From positions 3,007,001-3,071,000 of the forward strand of contig NZ_CP053538.1 in the NCBI RefSeq assembly GCF_013137895.1: a stretch of 64,000 nt of DNA. Direction: 5' to 3'. Below are positions 18,096 through 27,378 of the stretch, piece after piece. A program made the position numbers and the translations under genes. How positions within the stretch are numbered: the stretch's first letter is position 1; the number at the start of each line of letters is the position of its first letter. Below the pieces are notes generated by a model. The model was not told the origin of the DNA and made no database searches. It saw nothing but the letters and a program-made list of their open reading frames with translations. The stretch comes from Hymenobacter taeanensis. GTDB taxonomy: Bacteria > Bacteroidota > Bacteroidia > Cytophagales > Hymenobacteraceae.

Positions 18096-18133
18096 AAAAA
18101 GCCCCGCCGAAAACACCGGTGGGGCTTTTTTTG
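18096..18133 (+). terminator. Terminator of the amino acid permease gene
   Basis: AAAAAGCCCC (18096-18105) pairs with GGGGCTTTTT (18121-18130), followed by more T. Because both arms are flanked by A- and T-runs it can work in both directions; the DUF2945-type gene converges on it from the right. Confidence 0.85.
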
Positions 18134-18227
18134 TGGCATTCCTGAGCGGTAGCGCCCAGTAGCGGGCCTGTCCTACGCTGCCCAAAGCAAGTGCCAGCAG
18201 CCGTGGGTCTGCGTGGTGATGGAGCAG

Positions 18228-18437
18228 CTACTTGGCCTCCTTTACTTCGCTCTGCAGCTTCAACACCTTGTCGCCGTTTTCCTGCACAATGAGGAAGGCG
18301 GGGTTTTCGGGGGTGCCATTGCGGGTGATTTCGGAGCCCTGCAGTTTGCGGGTTACGCTCTCTTTGTGGGTTTCTTCGATTTTGCCGGTGGCCGTGCCAG
18401 TGCCGTATTTCCAGCTCACTTTAGTGCCTTTGCGCAT
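18228..18437 (-). CDS. DUF2945 (HVA1/TUDOR-like) small protein
   Basis: The protein has 69 residues from the ATG at 18435-18437. It starts MRKGTKVSWKYGTGTATGKI and continues with VTRKLQGSEITRNGTPENPA and VLKLQSEVKEAK. This is the compact all-beta pattern of DUF2945, called hypervirulence-associated protein TUDOR domain in fungi and widespread in bacteria without a known role. A longer reading to 18509 would run into the promoter region shared with the amidohydrolase gene. It is divergent from that gene. Confidence 0.8.
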   Translation of the reverse strand: MRKGTKVSWKYGTGTATGKIEETHKESVTRKLQGSEITRNGTPENPAFLIVQENGDKVLKLQSEVKEAK

Positions 18438-18622
18438 ACCTGAAGTAGTTGATAAGGTGGGGAATACTGCAACATACTGTGACGGCGGCAGCAAGGTTGA
18501 GGTGGCCAAGCAACAACTATAGTATTATGCGCAGTTTCTTTAGCTACATTTGATGAGGTCGGTTCAGCCGATTATCTAACCCTAGCCCCTTCGGTATTTC
18601 TCAACTCTACTTCCGCAATCTT

Positions 18623-21600
18623 ATGCACATTGACCTGCGCCGGCTTGGGCTGGCGGGTAGCCTGCTCGTGAGCAGCCTTTCGGTGGCCTACGCACAGTCG
18701 GGCACATTTCCGCGCAACGGCGTTTACGACGACCGCCCGGGGCTGTACGCCTTCACCCACGCCACCATCTACACCGACTACAAAACCCGGCTCAACGATG
18801 CTACTCTCGTCATCAGAGATGGGAAAGTAGAGGCGGTGGGCCCCAACGTTAAAATTCCGGCCGGGGCAGTAGTGCAGGACCTGAAGGGCAAGTTCATTTA
18901 CCCCGGCTTCGTGGACCTGTATGCCAGCTACGGCGTGCCCGAGGTAAAAGCCCCGGAGCGCCAGGGCCGCCGCGGTGGCCCCCAGTTTGATAGTCAGAAA
19001 CCCGGCGCCTACGACTGGAACCAGGCTGTGCACCCCGAGGTAAATGCGGCTGAGCTGTTTAAGGTAAATGCTGAGCAGGCCGATGCGCTTCGCAAGCTTG
19101 GCTTTGGGGCCGTGCTCACTCACCAGCCCGATGGCATTGTGCGCGGCACGGCGGCCTTGGTAAGCCTGAATACCAACCGCAACGAAACCGAGCTAATCCT
19201 GCAAGACCGCGCCGCGGCAGCCTATTCCTTCGATAAAGGCACCAGCACCCAGGATTATCCCTCTTCGCTGATGGGCAGCATTGCCCTGTTGCGCCAGAGC
19301 TACCTCGATGCCGACTGGAACCAGCGCAACCCCACCCGCGAGCAGAACCTCTCACTGCGGGCCCTGAACCAGCAACGCAGTTTGCCCGCCATTTTTGAAG
19401 TGCGCGACAAGCAAAGCCTGCTGCGCGCCGATAAGGTAGGAGATGAGTTTGGGGTGCAGTACATCATCAAAGGCCGCGGTGATGAGTACCAGCGCCTACC
19501 CGACATTCAGGCTACCAAAGCGCCGCTCATCCTGAGCCTGAATTTCCCCGACGCCTACCAGGTAGATGACGTGTACGATGCCATTCGGGTGCCCCTGCAG
19601 GATTTGAAGCACTGGGAAATGGCGCCCGCCAATGCTGGCCTGGTGGCCAAAGCCGGTGTCCCCTTCGCCCTTTCCACCGCCGACCTGAAAGACAAAAAGA
19701 AGTTTCTGCCCAACCTGCGCAAAGCCATTCAATACGGCCTTACCGAGGAGCAGGCCCTGCAAGCCCTCACGGCTACACCCGCCATGCTGGTGAAAGCCCA
19801 GGATAGGGTAGGGGCCCTAAAGCCGGGCATGCAGGCCAACTTTCTGGTGTGTTCCACTCGCCTCTTCGCCCCTGAGAGCGTGATGCTGGATAACTGGGTG
19901 CAAGGCCAACGGTATCAGCTCAGTGAAGTGCCCAGCGACTACCGCGGCGTGTACACCCTGAAAATTGGTAATCAGCCGGAAATAAAGATGCTGCTGGCTG
20001 GTAAGCCGGAGGCGCCGGAGCTGAAAATTGTGAAAGCCCCCGCCGACACTGTGAAGGGTACCCTTAGCGTGAATGGCGAGCTGGCAACCGTGGTATACAA
20101 CCCCACCCCCAAAACGAAAGGCAGCGGTGCCGTGCGCCTCAGCGGTTACTACACCCCCGACACCCGCATGTTTCAGGGCGACGGGCAGCTCCCTGATGCA
20201 ACCAGCATTAAGTGGAGCGCCCAGCGGCAGGAGCAGGCCAGCCGCGCCGCCCGCCGCGACTCAGCCAAGGCCCCCGAGCCGGTGCAGCTAGGCCAGTTGC
20301 AGTACCCCTTTGTGGCCTACGGCCGCCCGGCGGTACCGGAGCAGCAAACCGTGCTGATCAAGAACGCCACCGTGTGGACCAGTGAGGCCCAGGGCAAGCT
20401 GGAAAATACCGACGTGCTGCTGCAAAACGGTAAAATTGTGAAGATTGGGCGCAACCTCTCCGTGCCCAGCGGGGGCCGTACCGTAGATGGTACTGGCAAG
20501 CACCTCACACCCGGCATTATTGACGAGCACTCCCACATTGCCATTTCCGAAGGCGTAAATGAAGGCACCCAATCGGTAACCAGTGAGGTGCGGATTGGCG
20601 ACGTGGTAGACGCCGAGGACGTGGACGTGTACCGCGACCTGGCCGGCGGCGTGGTGGCTGCCCAGCTGCTGCATGGCTCCGCCAACCCCATTGGGGGCCA
20701 ATCGGCGCTGATTAAGCTGCGCTGGGGCCAAACCGCCGAGCAGATGCAGATTAAAGGTGCGCCCGGTTTCATTAAGTTTGCTCTTGGTGAGAACGTGAAG
20801 CAAAGCAACTGGGGCGAGGCTAATACCCTGCGCTTCCCGCAAACCCGCATGGGCACCGAGCAGGTGTTTGTGGATGCCTTCACGCGGGCCAAGGAGTACG
20901 AGCAGGAATGGAAAGCCTGGAATAAGCTGAGCAAGGCCAAGCAGAAGAAAGGGGAGGCTCCACGTCGCGACCTGGAGCTGGAGGCCCTGGTGGAAATCCT
21001 GAATGAGCAGCGCTTCATCACCTGCCACAGCTACGTGCAGTCGGAGATTAATATGCTGATGAACGTGGCCGACCGCATGAACTTCAAGGTGAACACTTTC
21101 ACCCACATTCTGGAAGGCTACAAAGTGGCCGACAAAATGAAGCAGCACGGCGTGAATGCCAGCACCTTCTCCGACTGGTGGGCCTATAAGAACGAAGTGC
21201 GCGACGCCATTCCGTACAACGCGGGCATCATGCACAACGCGGGCCTCAACGTGGCCATCAACTCCGACGACGCCGAAATGAGCCGCCGCCTCAACCAGGA
21301 AGCCGCCAAAATTGTGAAGTACAGTGGCTTATCGGAAGAGGATGCGCTGAAGCTAGTGACCATCAACCCCGCCAAAATGCTTCACCTCGACAAGAACATG
21401 GGCAGCATTAAGGAAGGCAAAGATGCCGACGTGGTACTCTGGAGCGACAATCCGTTGAGCATTTACGCCCACCCTGAGCGCACCTACGTGGATGGCCGCC
21501 TGTTCTTCGACGTGGAAAGCGACCAGCAAATGCGCCTGGACATTCAGAAGGAGCGCCTGCGCATTGTGCAAAAAATGCTGGAAGCCAAGAAAGGCGGCTC

Positions 21601-21682
21601 GCCCACGCAAATGCCCACCGCGCGCCCGACCAAACACTTCCACTGCGACACCCTGGGGGAGGAAAAAGAGCTGGACCAGTAA
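18623..21682 (+). CDS. Exported double amidohydrolase
   Basis: The protein has 1019 residues with a signal peptide (LAGSLLVSSLSVAYAQ). Two amidohydrolase modules occur in tandem. The first (about 45-440) has KFIYPGFVDLYASYG where the metal HxH should be, so it is degenerate. The second (about 570-1000) has GIIDEHSHIAISEGVNEG with an intact HxH, then FITCHSYVQSEINMLMN, FTHILEGYKVADKMKQHGVN and VAINSDDAEMSRRLNQEAAK, giving later metal ligands and the catalytic Asp. It belongs to the imidazolonepropionase-like periplasmic group whose substrates (peptides, cyclic amides) are mostly unknown. A second, smaller amidohydrolase gene follows after 144 bases. Confidence 0.87.
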   Translation: MHIDLRRLGLAGSLLVSSLSVAYAQSGTFPRNGVYDDRPGLYAFTHATIYTDYKTRLNDATLVIRDGKVEAVGPNVKIPAGAVVQDLKGKFIYPGFVDLYASYGVPEVKAPERQGRRGGPQFDSQKPGAYDWNQAVHPEVNAAELFKVNAEQADALRKLGFGAVLTHQPDGIVRGTAALVSLNTNRNETELILQDRAAAAYSFDKGTSTQDYPSSLMGSIALLRQSYLDADWNQRNPTREQNLSLRALNQQRSLPAIFEVRDKQSLLRADKVGDEFGVQYIIKGRGDEYQRLPDIQATKAPLILSLNFPDAYQVDDVYDAIRVPLQDLKHWEMAPANAGLVAKAGVPFALSTADLKDKKKFLPNLRKAIQYGLTEEQALQALTATPAMLVKAQDRVGALKPGMQANFLVCSTRLFAPESVMLDNWVQGQRYQLSEVPSDYRGVYTLKIGNQPEIKMLLAGKPEAPELKIVKAPADTVKGTLSVNGELATVVYNPTPKTKGSGAVRLSGYYTPDTRMFQGDGQLPDATSIKWSAQRQEQASRAARRDSAKAPEPVQLGQLQYPFVAYGRPAVPEQQTVLIKNATVWTSEAQGKLENTDVLLQNGKIVKIGRNLSVPSGGRTVDGTGKHLTPGIIDEHSHIAISEGVNEGTQSVTSEVRIGDVVDAEDVDVYRDLAGGVVAAQLLHGSANPIGGQSALIKLRWGQTAEQMQIKGAPGFIKFALGENVKQSNWGEANTLRFPQTRMGTEQVFVDAFTRAKEYEQEWKAWNKLSKAKQKKGEAPRRDLELEALVEILNEQRFITCHSYVQSEINMLMNVADRMNFKVNTFTHILEGYKVADKMKQHGVNASTFSDWWAYKNEVRDAIPYNAGIMHNAGLNVAINSDDAEMSRRLNQEAAKIVKYSGLSEEDALKLVTINPAKMLHLDKNMGSIKEGKDADVVLWSDNPLSIYAHPERTYVDGRLFFDVESDQQMRLDIQKERLRIVQKMLEAKKGGSPTQMPTARPTKHFHCDTLGEEKELDQ

Positions 21683-21703
21683 TTCAATTAGGTAAACATA
21701 ACC

Positions 21704-21740
21704 GCACGTCATCCTAAAGCAAGAAGGATTTTACTACCGC
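21704..21740. repeat. Possible degenerate copy of a dispersed intergenic repeat
   Basis: The stretch around GTCATCCTAAAGCAAGAAGG, followed by TACCGCTAAACGAG, resembles one half of palindromic intergenic repeats of the ATCCTgagc...gaaGGAT kind common in Cytophagales. It shares CTACCGCT with the loop side of the 90-base hairpin at 50520-50609. It lies between the two amidohydrolase genes. The family assignment is from memory and the match is short. Confidence 0.3.
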
Positions 21741-21826
21741 TAAACGAGGAGCGCCGCTAGGCCAGTCGTTCCGCTGTAGTAGCTCTTTCAGCAGGTAGGG
21801 TGGCTCCAGGATAACCCATATAACAC

Positions 21827-23137
21827 ATGCGAATTTCCGCATTACTTCTTTCGCTGGGCCTGCTCACGGCGGCTCCCGCGCTGGCGCAGGTACCGGCTCC
21901 GGCCCCGCCGCAGAGCAAGCCCATGCTGCTCGTGGGCGGCACCTTGCACGTAGGTAACGGCACCGTAGTGCCTGACGCCGCCGTGGCTTTCGACAAAGGC
22001 AAAATAACTTATGCTGGCGCTCAAAGCGGGTTCAGCCAGGATAAAGCCGGCTATGAAGTGGTCGACGTAAAGGGCCAGGAGATTTACCCCGGCCTGATAT
22101 TGCCCAACACCACGCTTGGCCTCACCGAGGTAGAGGCCATTCGAGCTACCGTAGATGCCCGGGAGGTAGGTATTCTGAACCCCAACGTTCGGAGCATCAT
22201 TGCCTACAACACCGACTCAGATATTTTGCCCACCGTGCGCACAAATGGGGTGCTGCTGGCGCAGGTTACCCCCCGCGGGGGTATGCTCTCGGGCCAGAGC
22301 AGCGTGGTGCAGCTTGATGCCTGGAACTGGCAGGACGCCGCCGTAAAGGCCGACGATGGCCTGCACCTGAACTGGCCCCAAATGGTTATCAAAACCAACC
22401 CTGCTGAGGACCAGAAGCAAGTAGAAACCCGCGAGAAAAACCGCACGGAGCAACTCCGTCAGCTAGAGAGCCTGCTCTCAGAGGCCAGCGCCTACCGCCA
22501 ACAGCCCGCCTCGCGCAAGGAAAACCTGCGCCTGACGGCGCTGGCTGGCCTGTTCGATGGCAGCAAAACGCTGTTCATCCACACCGACTATGGCAAGGAG
22601 ATAGTAGAATCGGTGCGGTTTGCCAAGCGGCTGGGCGTGCAGAAAGTAACCCTGGTAGGGGCCCGCGATGCCTGGATGATGCTCGACTTCTTGAAGCAGA
22701 ACGATGTGGCCGTAATCCTTTCCCGCATTCATGCTCTGCCCCGCCGCGAGGGCGATGACTACGACCTGCCCTACAAGCTGCCCAGTCTGTTGCAACAGGC
22801 AGGCGTGCGGTTTTGCCTTGATTATGAAGGCGACCAAGAAACCTCGGGCTCCCGCAACCTGGCTTTCATTGCCGGTACCGCGGCGGGCCACGGCCTCACC
22901 AAAGAGCAGGCTCTTACGGCTATTACCCTTAGCCCCGCGCGTATCCTGGGTCTTGATAAGGACTATGGCTCCCTGGAGGCCGGCAAAAGCGCCACGCTGG
23001 TAGTTAGCCGTGGCGACCTGCTGGACATGCGCACCAACGACGTGACCCAGGCCTACATTGATGGGCGCGCCTTTAACCTCAACAACAAGCAAACCTACCT
23101 GCGCGATAAGTTTAAGGCTAAGTACGGCCAGCGCTAG
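21827..23137 (+). CDS. Exported amidohydrolase-family protein, probably metal-site degenerate
   Basis: The protein has 436 residues with a signal peptide (LLLSLGLLTAAPALAQ). The amidohydrolase fold is recognisable from the N-terminal small beta domain (LLVGGTLHVGNGTVVPDAAV), the strand before the metal site (EIYPGLILPNTTLGLTEVEA) and the C-terminal ARILGLDKDYGSLEAGKSA. The expected HxH after the first strand is replaced (LILPNTTLGL), and no clear catalytic Asp motif is seen. It resembles the N-terminal half of its 1019-residue neighbour, with which it probably forms a two-gene operon. It may be a non-catalytic partner or act on an unusual substrate. Confidence 0.82.
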   Translation: MRISALLLSLGLLTAAPALAQVPAPAPPQSKPMLLVGGTLHVGNGTVVPDAAVAFDKGKITYAGAQSGFSQDKAGYEVVDVKGQEIYPGLILPNTTLGLTEVEAIRATVDAREVGILNPNVRSIIAYNTDSDILPTVRTNGVLLAQVTPRGGMLSGQSSVVQLDAWNWQDAAVKADDGLHLNWPQMVIKTNPAEDQKQVETREKNRTEQLRQLESLLSEASAYRQQPASRKENLRLTALAGLFDGSKTLFIHTDYGKEIVESVRFAKRLGVQKVTLVGARDAWMMLDFLKQNDVAVILSRIHALPRREGDDYDLPYKLPSLLQQAGVRFCLDYEGDQETSGSRNLAFIAGTAAGHGLTKEQALTAITLSPARILGLDKDYGSLEAGKSATLVVSRGDLLDMRTNDVTQAYIDGRAFNLNNKQTYLRDKFKAKYGQR

Positions 23138-23161
23138 GCCAAGTAGTTGGCCAAGAAAGAA

Positions 23162-23199
23162 GGAGCGCTTACGGAGAAGATCTGTGGGCGCTCCTTTTT
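23162..23199 (+). terminator. Terminator of the amidohydrolase pair
   Basis: GGAGCGC (23162-23168) pairs with GCGCTCC (23188-23194), followed by TTTTTC. It lies 25 bases downstream of the second amidohydrolase stop. Confidence 0.8.
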
Positions 23200-23417
23200 C
23201 CTTATTGACTGCATTGAGATAGAACTTTGTTGAATACAACGGGGTTAGGGGACAAATGCTGGAATATATAATATTCTGCATTCTTGGTGCCCTTGGGGAA
23301 AACAGTAACTTTCTACCTAACCAGAGCAGCAAAAGCGCATTACCAGCCTGTTGAGGCCCATTGTTCAGATTACAGGCAGCGCTTGAGAGGTACAAAATGT
23401 TCGGGTTTCAGCCGCCT

Positions 23418-24095
23418 ATGACTACACCTATGCCCACTTCTAATCAAATTCCGCTGTTGCTTGTTGACGACCACCCAGTAGTGGTGGAAGGACTGAAGGC
23501 ATTGCTACGCTCTGAAGTAGATTTGCCGGTAGCCGCCCAAGCCAACAGTGGCGACGAGGCCCTGCAGGTATTAGCGGAGCACCCTGAGATTCGGGTGGCC
23601 GTTCTTGACCTGAACATGCCCGGTATGACGGGCGTAGAACTGGCCTACACCATCCGCCAGACCTATCCCCAAATTAGAATTCTGATTCTGAGTATGTTCC
23701 ACGACCATGCCTCGGTGGCCGAGGTGCTGGAAGTTGGCTGCGCGGGGTATGTGCTCAAAACGGCCTCGAAAGCTGAGCTATCAGGGGCCATTAGGGAAGT
23801 GGCAGCGGGCCGCACTTATTTCAGCAGCGAAGTAGCCGCCACGGTATTGCAAAACATTCAAATTCCGGCCTCACGAGAGCAGATGAAGGAGGCTCGGGCC
23901 TCGGAGCTAACCAACCGGGAGCGAGAAATACTGCAGCTAATTGCCCGTGAGTATTCAAACTCACACATTGCCGAGACCTTGTTTATAAGTGAGCGCACGG
24001 TAGAAACCCACCGGAAGAATATTCTCACAAAAACGAATTCGAAGTCTGTGGTAGGCCTCATTCAGTATGCCCTGCGTAACCGGTTGATTTCTTAA
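23418..24095 (+). CDS. NarL/LuxR-family response regulator
   Basis: The protein has 225 residues from ATG 23418; other in-frame starts lie at 23361 and 23430. The receiver domain (about 10-130) has VDDHP with the acidic pair, the phospho-acceptor D64 in AVLDLNMPGMTGVEL, ILSMFHD and the conserved Lys in YVLKTASK. A GerE/LuxR helix-turn-helix follows (about 160-222): LTNREREILQLIAREYSNSH then ISERTVETHRKNILTKTNSK. No histidine kinase gene is adjacent, so the partner lies elsewhere. A strong terminator follows 134 bases later. Confidence 0.92.
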   Translation: MTTPMPTSNQIPLLLVDDHPVVVEGLKALLRSEVDLPVAAQANSGDEALQVLAEHPEIRVAVLDLNMPGMTGVELAYTIRQTYPQIRILILSMFHDHASVAEVLEVGCAGYVLKTASKAELSGAIREVAAGRTYFSSEVAATVLQNIQIPASREQMKEARASELTNREREILQLIAREYSNSHIAETLFISERTVETHRKNILTKTNSKSVVGLIQYALRNRLIS

Positions 24096-24228
24096 GCACG
24101 CACAGCGTGAAGTATAATCATACCAGCATATCAAGCGAGCAACCCAGTAAGTAGCCGGCACCACTAAACCCTACCTGATGGAGTTGGGCTGCGAAATTAG
24201 ACCGGTAAAATTGCCTGCATAAACGACG

Positions 24229-24275
24229 AACACCCGCAAGCAGCTGTTAGGCCTGTTTGTGGGTGTTACTTTTTG
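24229..24275 (+). terminator. Terminator after the LuxR-type regulator
   Basis: AACACCCGCAAGCAG (24229-24243) pairs with CTGTTTGTGGGTGTT (24253-24267) as 15 pairs including two G-T, with a nine-base loop, followed by ACTTTTTG. Confidence 0.85.
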
Positions 24276-24639
24276 TGCGCTTTCGAAAAGTAGGATAATT
24301 CTATAGTATATATGGCTGTAATGATATATGCGTAAACCGCCATAGCTTGATAGAGGATGTAATTTCAGTTAATTGATAGGCAAATACCTGAAAAATAGAA
24401 GAATAACTATTCAAATAATCCGGGTGAAAAGCGTCTGATAGTGAGCCTAACTCTATCCGTGCTGGCACGGAGACGAAAATACGGGTTGCTACGGATTTAC
24501 ATTATGCGGTGAAAGAGTATACCTTAGCATCGTTCAATCAAATGCAAGTATCCTCCTACTAAATGGACTTGTCTTGGTTCAACTTCCACTGAAAACACGC
24601 TTTCTAGTCAGCTCTTTTAACTACTAACCGTATCACACC
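24276..24639. other. AT-rich intergenic region
   Basis: This stretch of about 360 bases is clearly richer in A and T than its surroundings and has no coding frame of note. It lies between two terminators and the small gene at 24640, and must contain that gene's promoter and a long leader. A small RNA cannot be excluded, but nothing specific supports one. Confidence 0.5.
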
Positions 24640-24837
24640 ATGGCTTCTAAAATCCTGTCTTTCATCTGTCACGTTCCCGCCAGCATGCCCGGTGCTTACC
24701 CTTCCATGCCTGCCTCCACCTCTGCAAGCCGCAATGCCGACCGTAAAGCAGAACCCAAGTCTGCTGGTGGTCATTTTACCGCTATCTATGAGAATGAGCG
24801 CTTCGTGCGTTTCAAGTATATCAACAACGCTAGCTAA
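24640..24837 (+). CDS. Small basic protein of unknown function
   Basis: The protein has 65 residues from ATG 24640. The first part is hydrophobic then Pro/Ser-rich (FICHVPASMPGAYPSMPAST), the middle basic, and the end ordered (GGHFTAIYENERFVRFKYIN). It is insulated by a terminator upstream and a near-perfect terminator hairpin 45 bases downstream, which favours a real monocistronic gene. No family is recognised. Confidence 0.6.
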   Translation: MASKILSFICHVPASMPGAYPSMPASTSASRNADRKAEPKSAGGHFTAIYENERFVRFKYINNAS

Positions 24838-24881
24838 TCTGCTTATTGATAGAACACTACAAAGACATTATTACTTATCAG

Positions 24882-24919
24882 GCGCCGCTTTTTCCTTGGG
24901 TGAAAAAGCGGCGCTTTCG
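24882..24919 (+). terminator. Very strong terminator hairpin
   Basis: GCGCCGCTTTTTC (24882-24894) pairs perfectly with GAAAAAGCGGCGC (24902-24914) over a seven-base loop, followed by TTTCG. It ends the small gene at 24640-24837 and isolates it from the OmpA-family gene. Confidence 0.85.
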
Positions 24920-24963
24920 TGTGCTTAGCCGGCTGTGGTGTAGATTTCGGCTAACTTGCGCTT

Positions 24964-27033
24964 ATGTCCATCCGTTCAGCGTGCATGACAAACACCCTCA
25001 CTCGCTTATTGCTGCCTTTGCTGGCAGTGTGGTTGATTACCTTCTCAGCCGCTGGTCAGGCGGCTTTCGTGCCCGATGCATCCGCTTGGTACGGGCTAAT
25101 TCCCCGGAGTAGCGGCCGTTCCCTGGATATTGCCAACTCCTCAACTGAAGCGGGAGCGGCGGCGGTGCAGTGGGAGTTTACTCATTCTAATAGTCAGCAG
25201 TGGCGTTTTGTACCCGCTGCCACCGGCAGCGACTTCTACCGGATTGAGGCCCGCCACAGTGGCAAGTGCCTTACCTTGGAAAGCCCCGACGAAAATGCCC
25301 CGCTGGTGCAGCGCCCCTGGACCGGCAGTTTCTACCAGCAATGGAAGTTAATTCCTTCGGGCCCCTTGGGCAGCTTCATGCTGGTGAGCCGTGGCAATGA
25401 TAAGTGCGTGGCCCTGGCAGCCGCCGATAAATTCAACGGTACGCCTATCGTAGGCCAGCGCGTTCTCAACCGGGCTTCGCAGCAGTGGAAGCTATTTAAG
25501 CTTCGCCTGAACGTAGACGCCAGCAAGCCTGGCTTTGGCCAGCCCGAGCCCCTGATGAGCCTGAACACGCCCGGAGGCAACGAGCTTCAGCCCGTGCCCA
25601 CCCCCGATGGCAAGACCCTCTATTTTGTAAGGACGCGCTACGCCGGCAATACCGAAGGGGTGGCCGAATCAGGCGACATCTGGGTAAGCACCGCCCCGGC
25701 AGCTAACTCTAACTGGGCTCCTGCCACCCGCCTCGATGCTCTGAATACCCCTCAGCACAATGGCGTAATGGCCGTAGTGGGGGCCAGCGGGGAATCGCTG
25801 CTGGTGCGCGGGCGCTATGAGCGCGACGGCAGCTACCGCGATGAAAGTGCCAGCAAAGTAGCCCGGAACCTGCAGGGTAAGAATGTGCGCCCGGCGGCTC
25901 TCATCATTCCTAACTACTACTCCGCGGGGCCCGCCACCTCGTTTTACATGACCCCCGATGAGCAGTTCCTGCTCCTTTCACTAGAGCGCGGCGATTCGCA
26001 GGGGGGCAACGACCTATACCTCTGCCGCCCCACCGGCGACGGCATTTGGAGTGAGCCCATGAGCTTGGGCAACGTAGTAAACTCACCGGGCTATGACTTT
26101 GCGCCCTGGCTTTCGGCTGATACCAAAACCCTGTACTTCAGCTCCTACGGCCATGCGGGCTTCGGCAACGCCGATATTTTCGTGAGTGAGCGGCTCGATG
26201 ACTCCTGGACGCGGTGGTCGGAGCCGCGCAACGTGGGTGCGCCGCTGAATGGCCCGGGCTTCGATGCCTACCTGGCTCTCTCCGCCGATGGCAAGCAGGC
26301 CTTCTACGCCTCAGCACCCACCCCCAATAGCCCCGCCGACCTGTTCCGGACGGCGGCGAGCGTAGCTCGCCCCGACACCGTGCCGGTTCCACAACCCGCT
26401 GCGCCCACTAACCCCGCCGTGGCCGCCCGGATTCTGCTTACCGGCCGCACCCTCGACGCCAAAACCCGGCAGGGGCTAGGTACCGAGGTGAAAGCCATTC
26501 GGTTGGGTAATGATTTGGCGTTTAATGCCACCGCTCGCACTGAAAGCACGGGCGGCGCCTTCCAGATGACCCTACCACCCGGCAGCTACCGCCTGCAGGC
26601 CACTCGCGCCGGCTACCTCACCGCTACTGATACCGTAACGCTTACCACGGGCTCCCTGAGTCGGGAGCTGTTGTTGGTACCTGCCGCCGTGGGCTCTAGC
26701 CTGGAGCTGCCCACGCTCATATTTGCGCAAGGCAAGTACAGCCTGCTGCCTGCTTCCTACACAGAGCTGAACCGCCTGGCCCGTACTCTGCAGGATAACC
26801 CCACCGTGAACATTCGCCTGGAAGGCCACACCGATAACCAGGGAAATGCCAAGCTTAATCAGGAGCTCTCCGAGTCGCGTGTGGCGGAGGTAAAGCGCTA
26901 CCTCGTAACGCGAGGCATTACTGAAAACCGCATTACTACTGTTGGTTACGGCGGCAGTCGCCCCCGCGCCAGCAACGACAAGGAGGAAACCCGCAAGCTT
27001 AATCGGCGGGTAGAGTTTACCATAACTAAGTAG
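24964..27033 (+). CDS. OmpA-family outer-membrane protein with ricin-like and PD40 repeats
   Basis: The protein has 689 residues; a second ATG at 24985 would give a more ordinary signal peptide. A ricin-type beta-trefoil (about 40-185) shows repeated QQW motifs (SNSQQWRF, FYQQWKL, SQQWKLF). A WD40-like PD40 beta-propeller follows (about 195-470), with ELQPVPTPDGKTLYFVRTR and FAPWLSADTKTLYFSSYGHA. A carboxypeptidase-regulatory-like beta sandwich (about 495-580) leads to a C-terminal OmpA domain (about 585-689) with IRLEGHTDNQGNAKLNQELS and ITTVGYGGSRPRASND. The last domain binds peptidoglycan; the trefoil suggests carbohydrate binding. It likely sits in the outer membrane facing the periplasm. 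Confidence 0.87.
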   Translation: MSIRSACMTNTLTRLLLPLLAVWLITFSAAGQAAFVPDASAWYGLIPRSSGRSLDIANSSTEAGAAAVQWEFTHSNSQQWRFVPAATGSDFYRIEARHSGKCLTLESPDENAPLVQRPWTGSFYQQWKLIPSGPLGSFMLVSRGNDKCVALAAADKFNGTPIVGQRVLNRASQQWKLFKLRLNVDASKPGFGQPEPLMSLNTPGGNELQPVPTPDGKTLYFVRTRYAGNTEGVAESGDIWVSTAPAANSNWAPATRLDALNTPQHNGVMAVVGASGESLLVRGRYERDGSYRDESASKVARNLQGKNVRPAALIIPNYYSAGPATSFYMTPDEQFLLLSLERGDSQGGNDLYLCRPTGDGIWSEPMSLGNVVNSPGYDFAPWLSADTKTLYFSSYGHAGFGNADIFVSERLDDSWTRWSEPRNVGAPLNGPGFDAYLALSADGKQAFYASAPTPNSPADLFRTAASVARPDTVPVPQPAAPTNPAVAARILLTGRTLDAKTRQGLGTEVKAIRLGNDLAFNATARTESTGGAFQMTLPPGSYRLQATRAGYLTATDTVTLTTGSLSRELLLVPAAVGSSLELPTLIFAQGKYSLLPASYTELNRLARTLQDNPTVNIRLEGHTDNQGNAKLNQELSESRVAEVKRYLVTRGITENRITTVGYGGSRPRASNDKEETRKLNRRVEFTITK

Positions 27034-27082
27034 CACACTCCGTAGGCCAGAAGTTAGCCGCCATGTTTCTTCTGTCCGTTTT

Positions 27083-27150
27083 CAGCTCCTGCCTAGGCCT
27101 GCCGTGTAGTACTCTTACCTACTGCGCAGCCCCAGGCAGGAGCTGACTCG
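27083..27150 (+). terminator. Inverted repeat after the OmpA-family gene
   Basis: CAGCTCCTGCCT (27083-27094) pairs with AGGCAGGAGCTG (27134-27145), followed by ACTCGTTTTAAA. The loop is long (39 bases), so a terminator is likely but not certain. Confidence 0.5.
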
Positions 27151-27378
27151 TTTTAAACAGATGAAGTGAGCTCTGCGTACCTGAAGCTTCATAGTAGTTT
27201 GATGTAGAGCTTAGTGAGATGACTCTGCCTGCACTAGCCCTGCATAGCGTCAGCTGCCTTACGCGCCTGGTTTGCGTGTAGCACGCCTGAGCCTGCGCCA
27301 GCTAAGCTTGCCTGCATGGGGGTAAGCTGGTCTAGATCTGCTGCCTGACCTTCCCTAACTGCCACTAGTATAGTTGCT

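Noticed and set aside
20288..21235. A 315-codon minus-strand frame opposite the amidohydrolase
   Set aside because: It is histidine- and valine-rich antisense shadow sequence; the plus strand has clear catalytic motifs.
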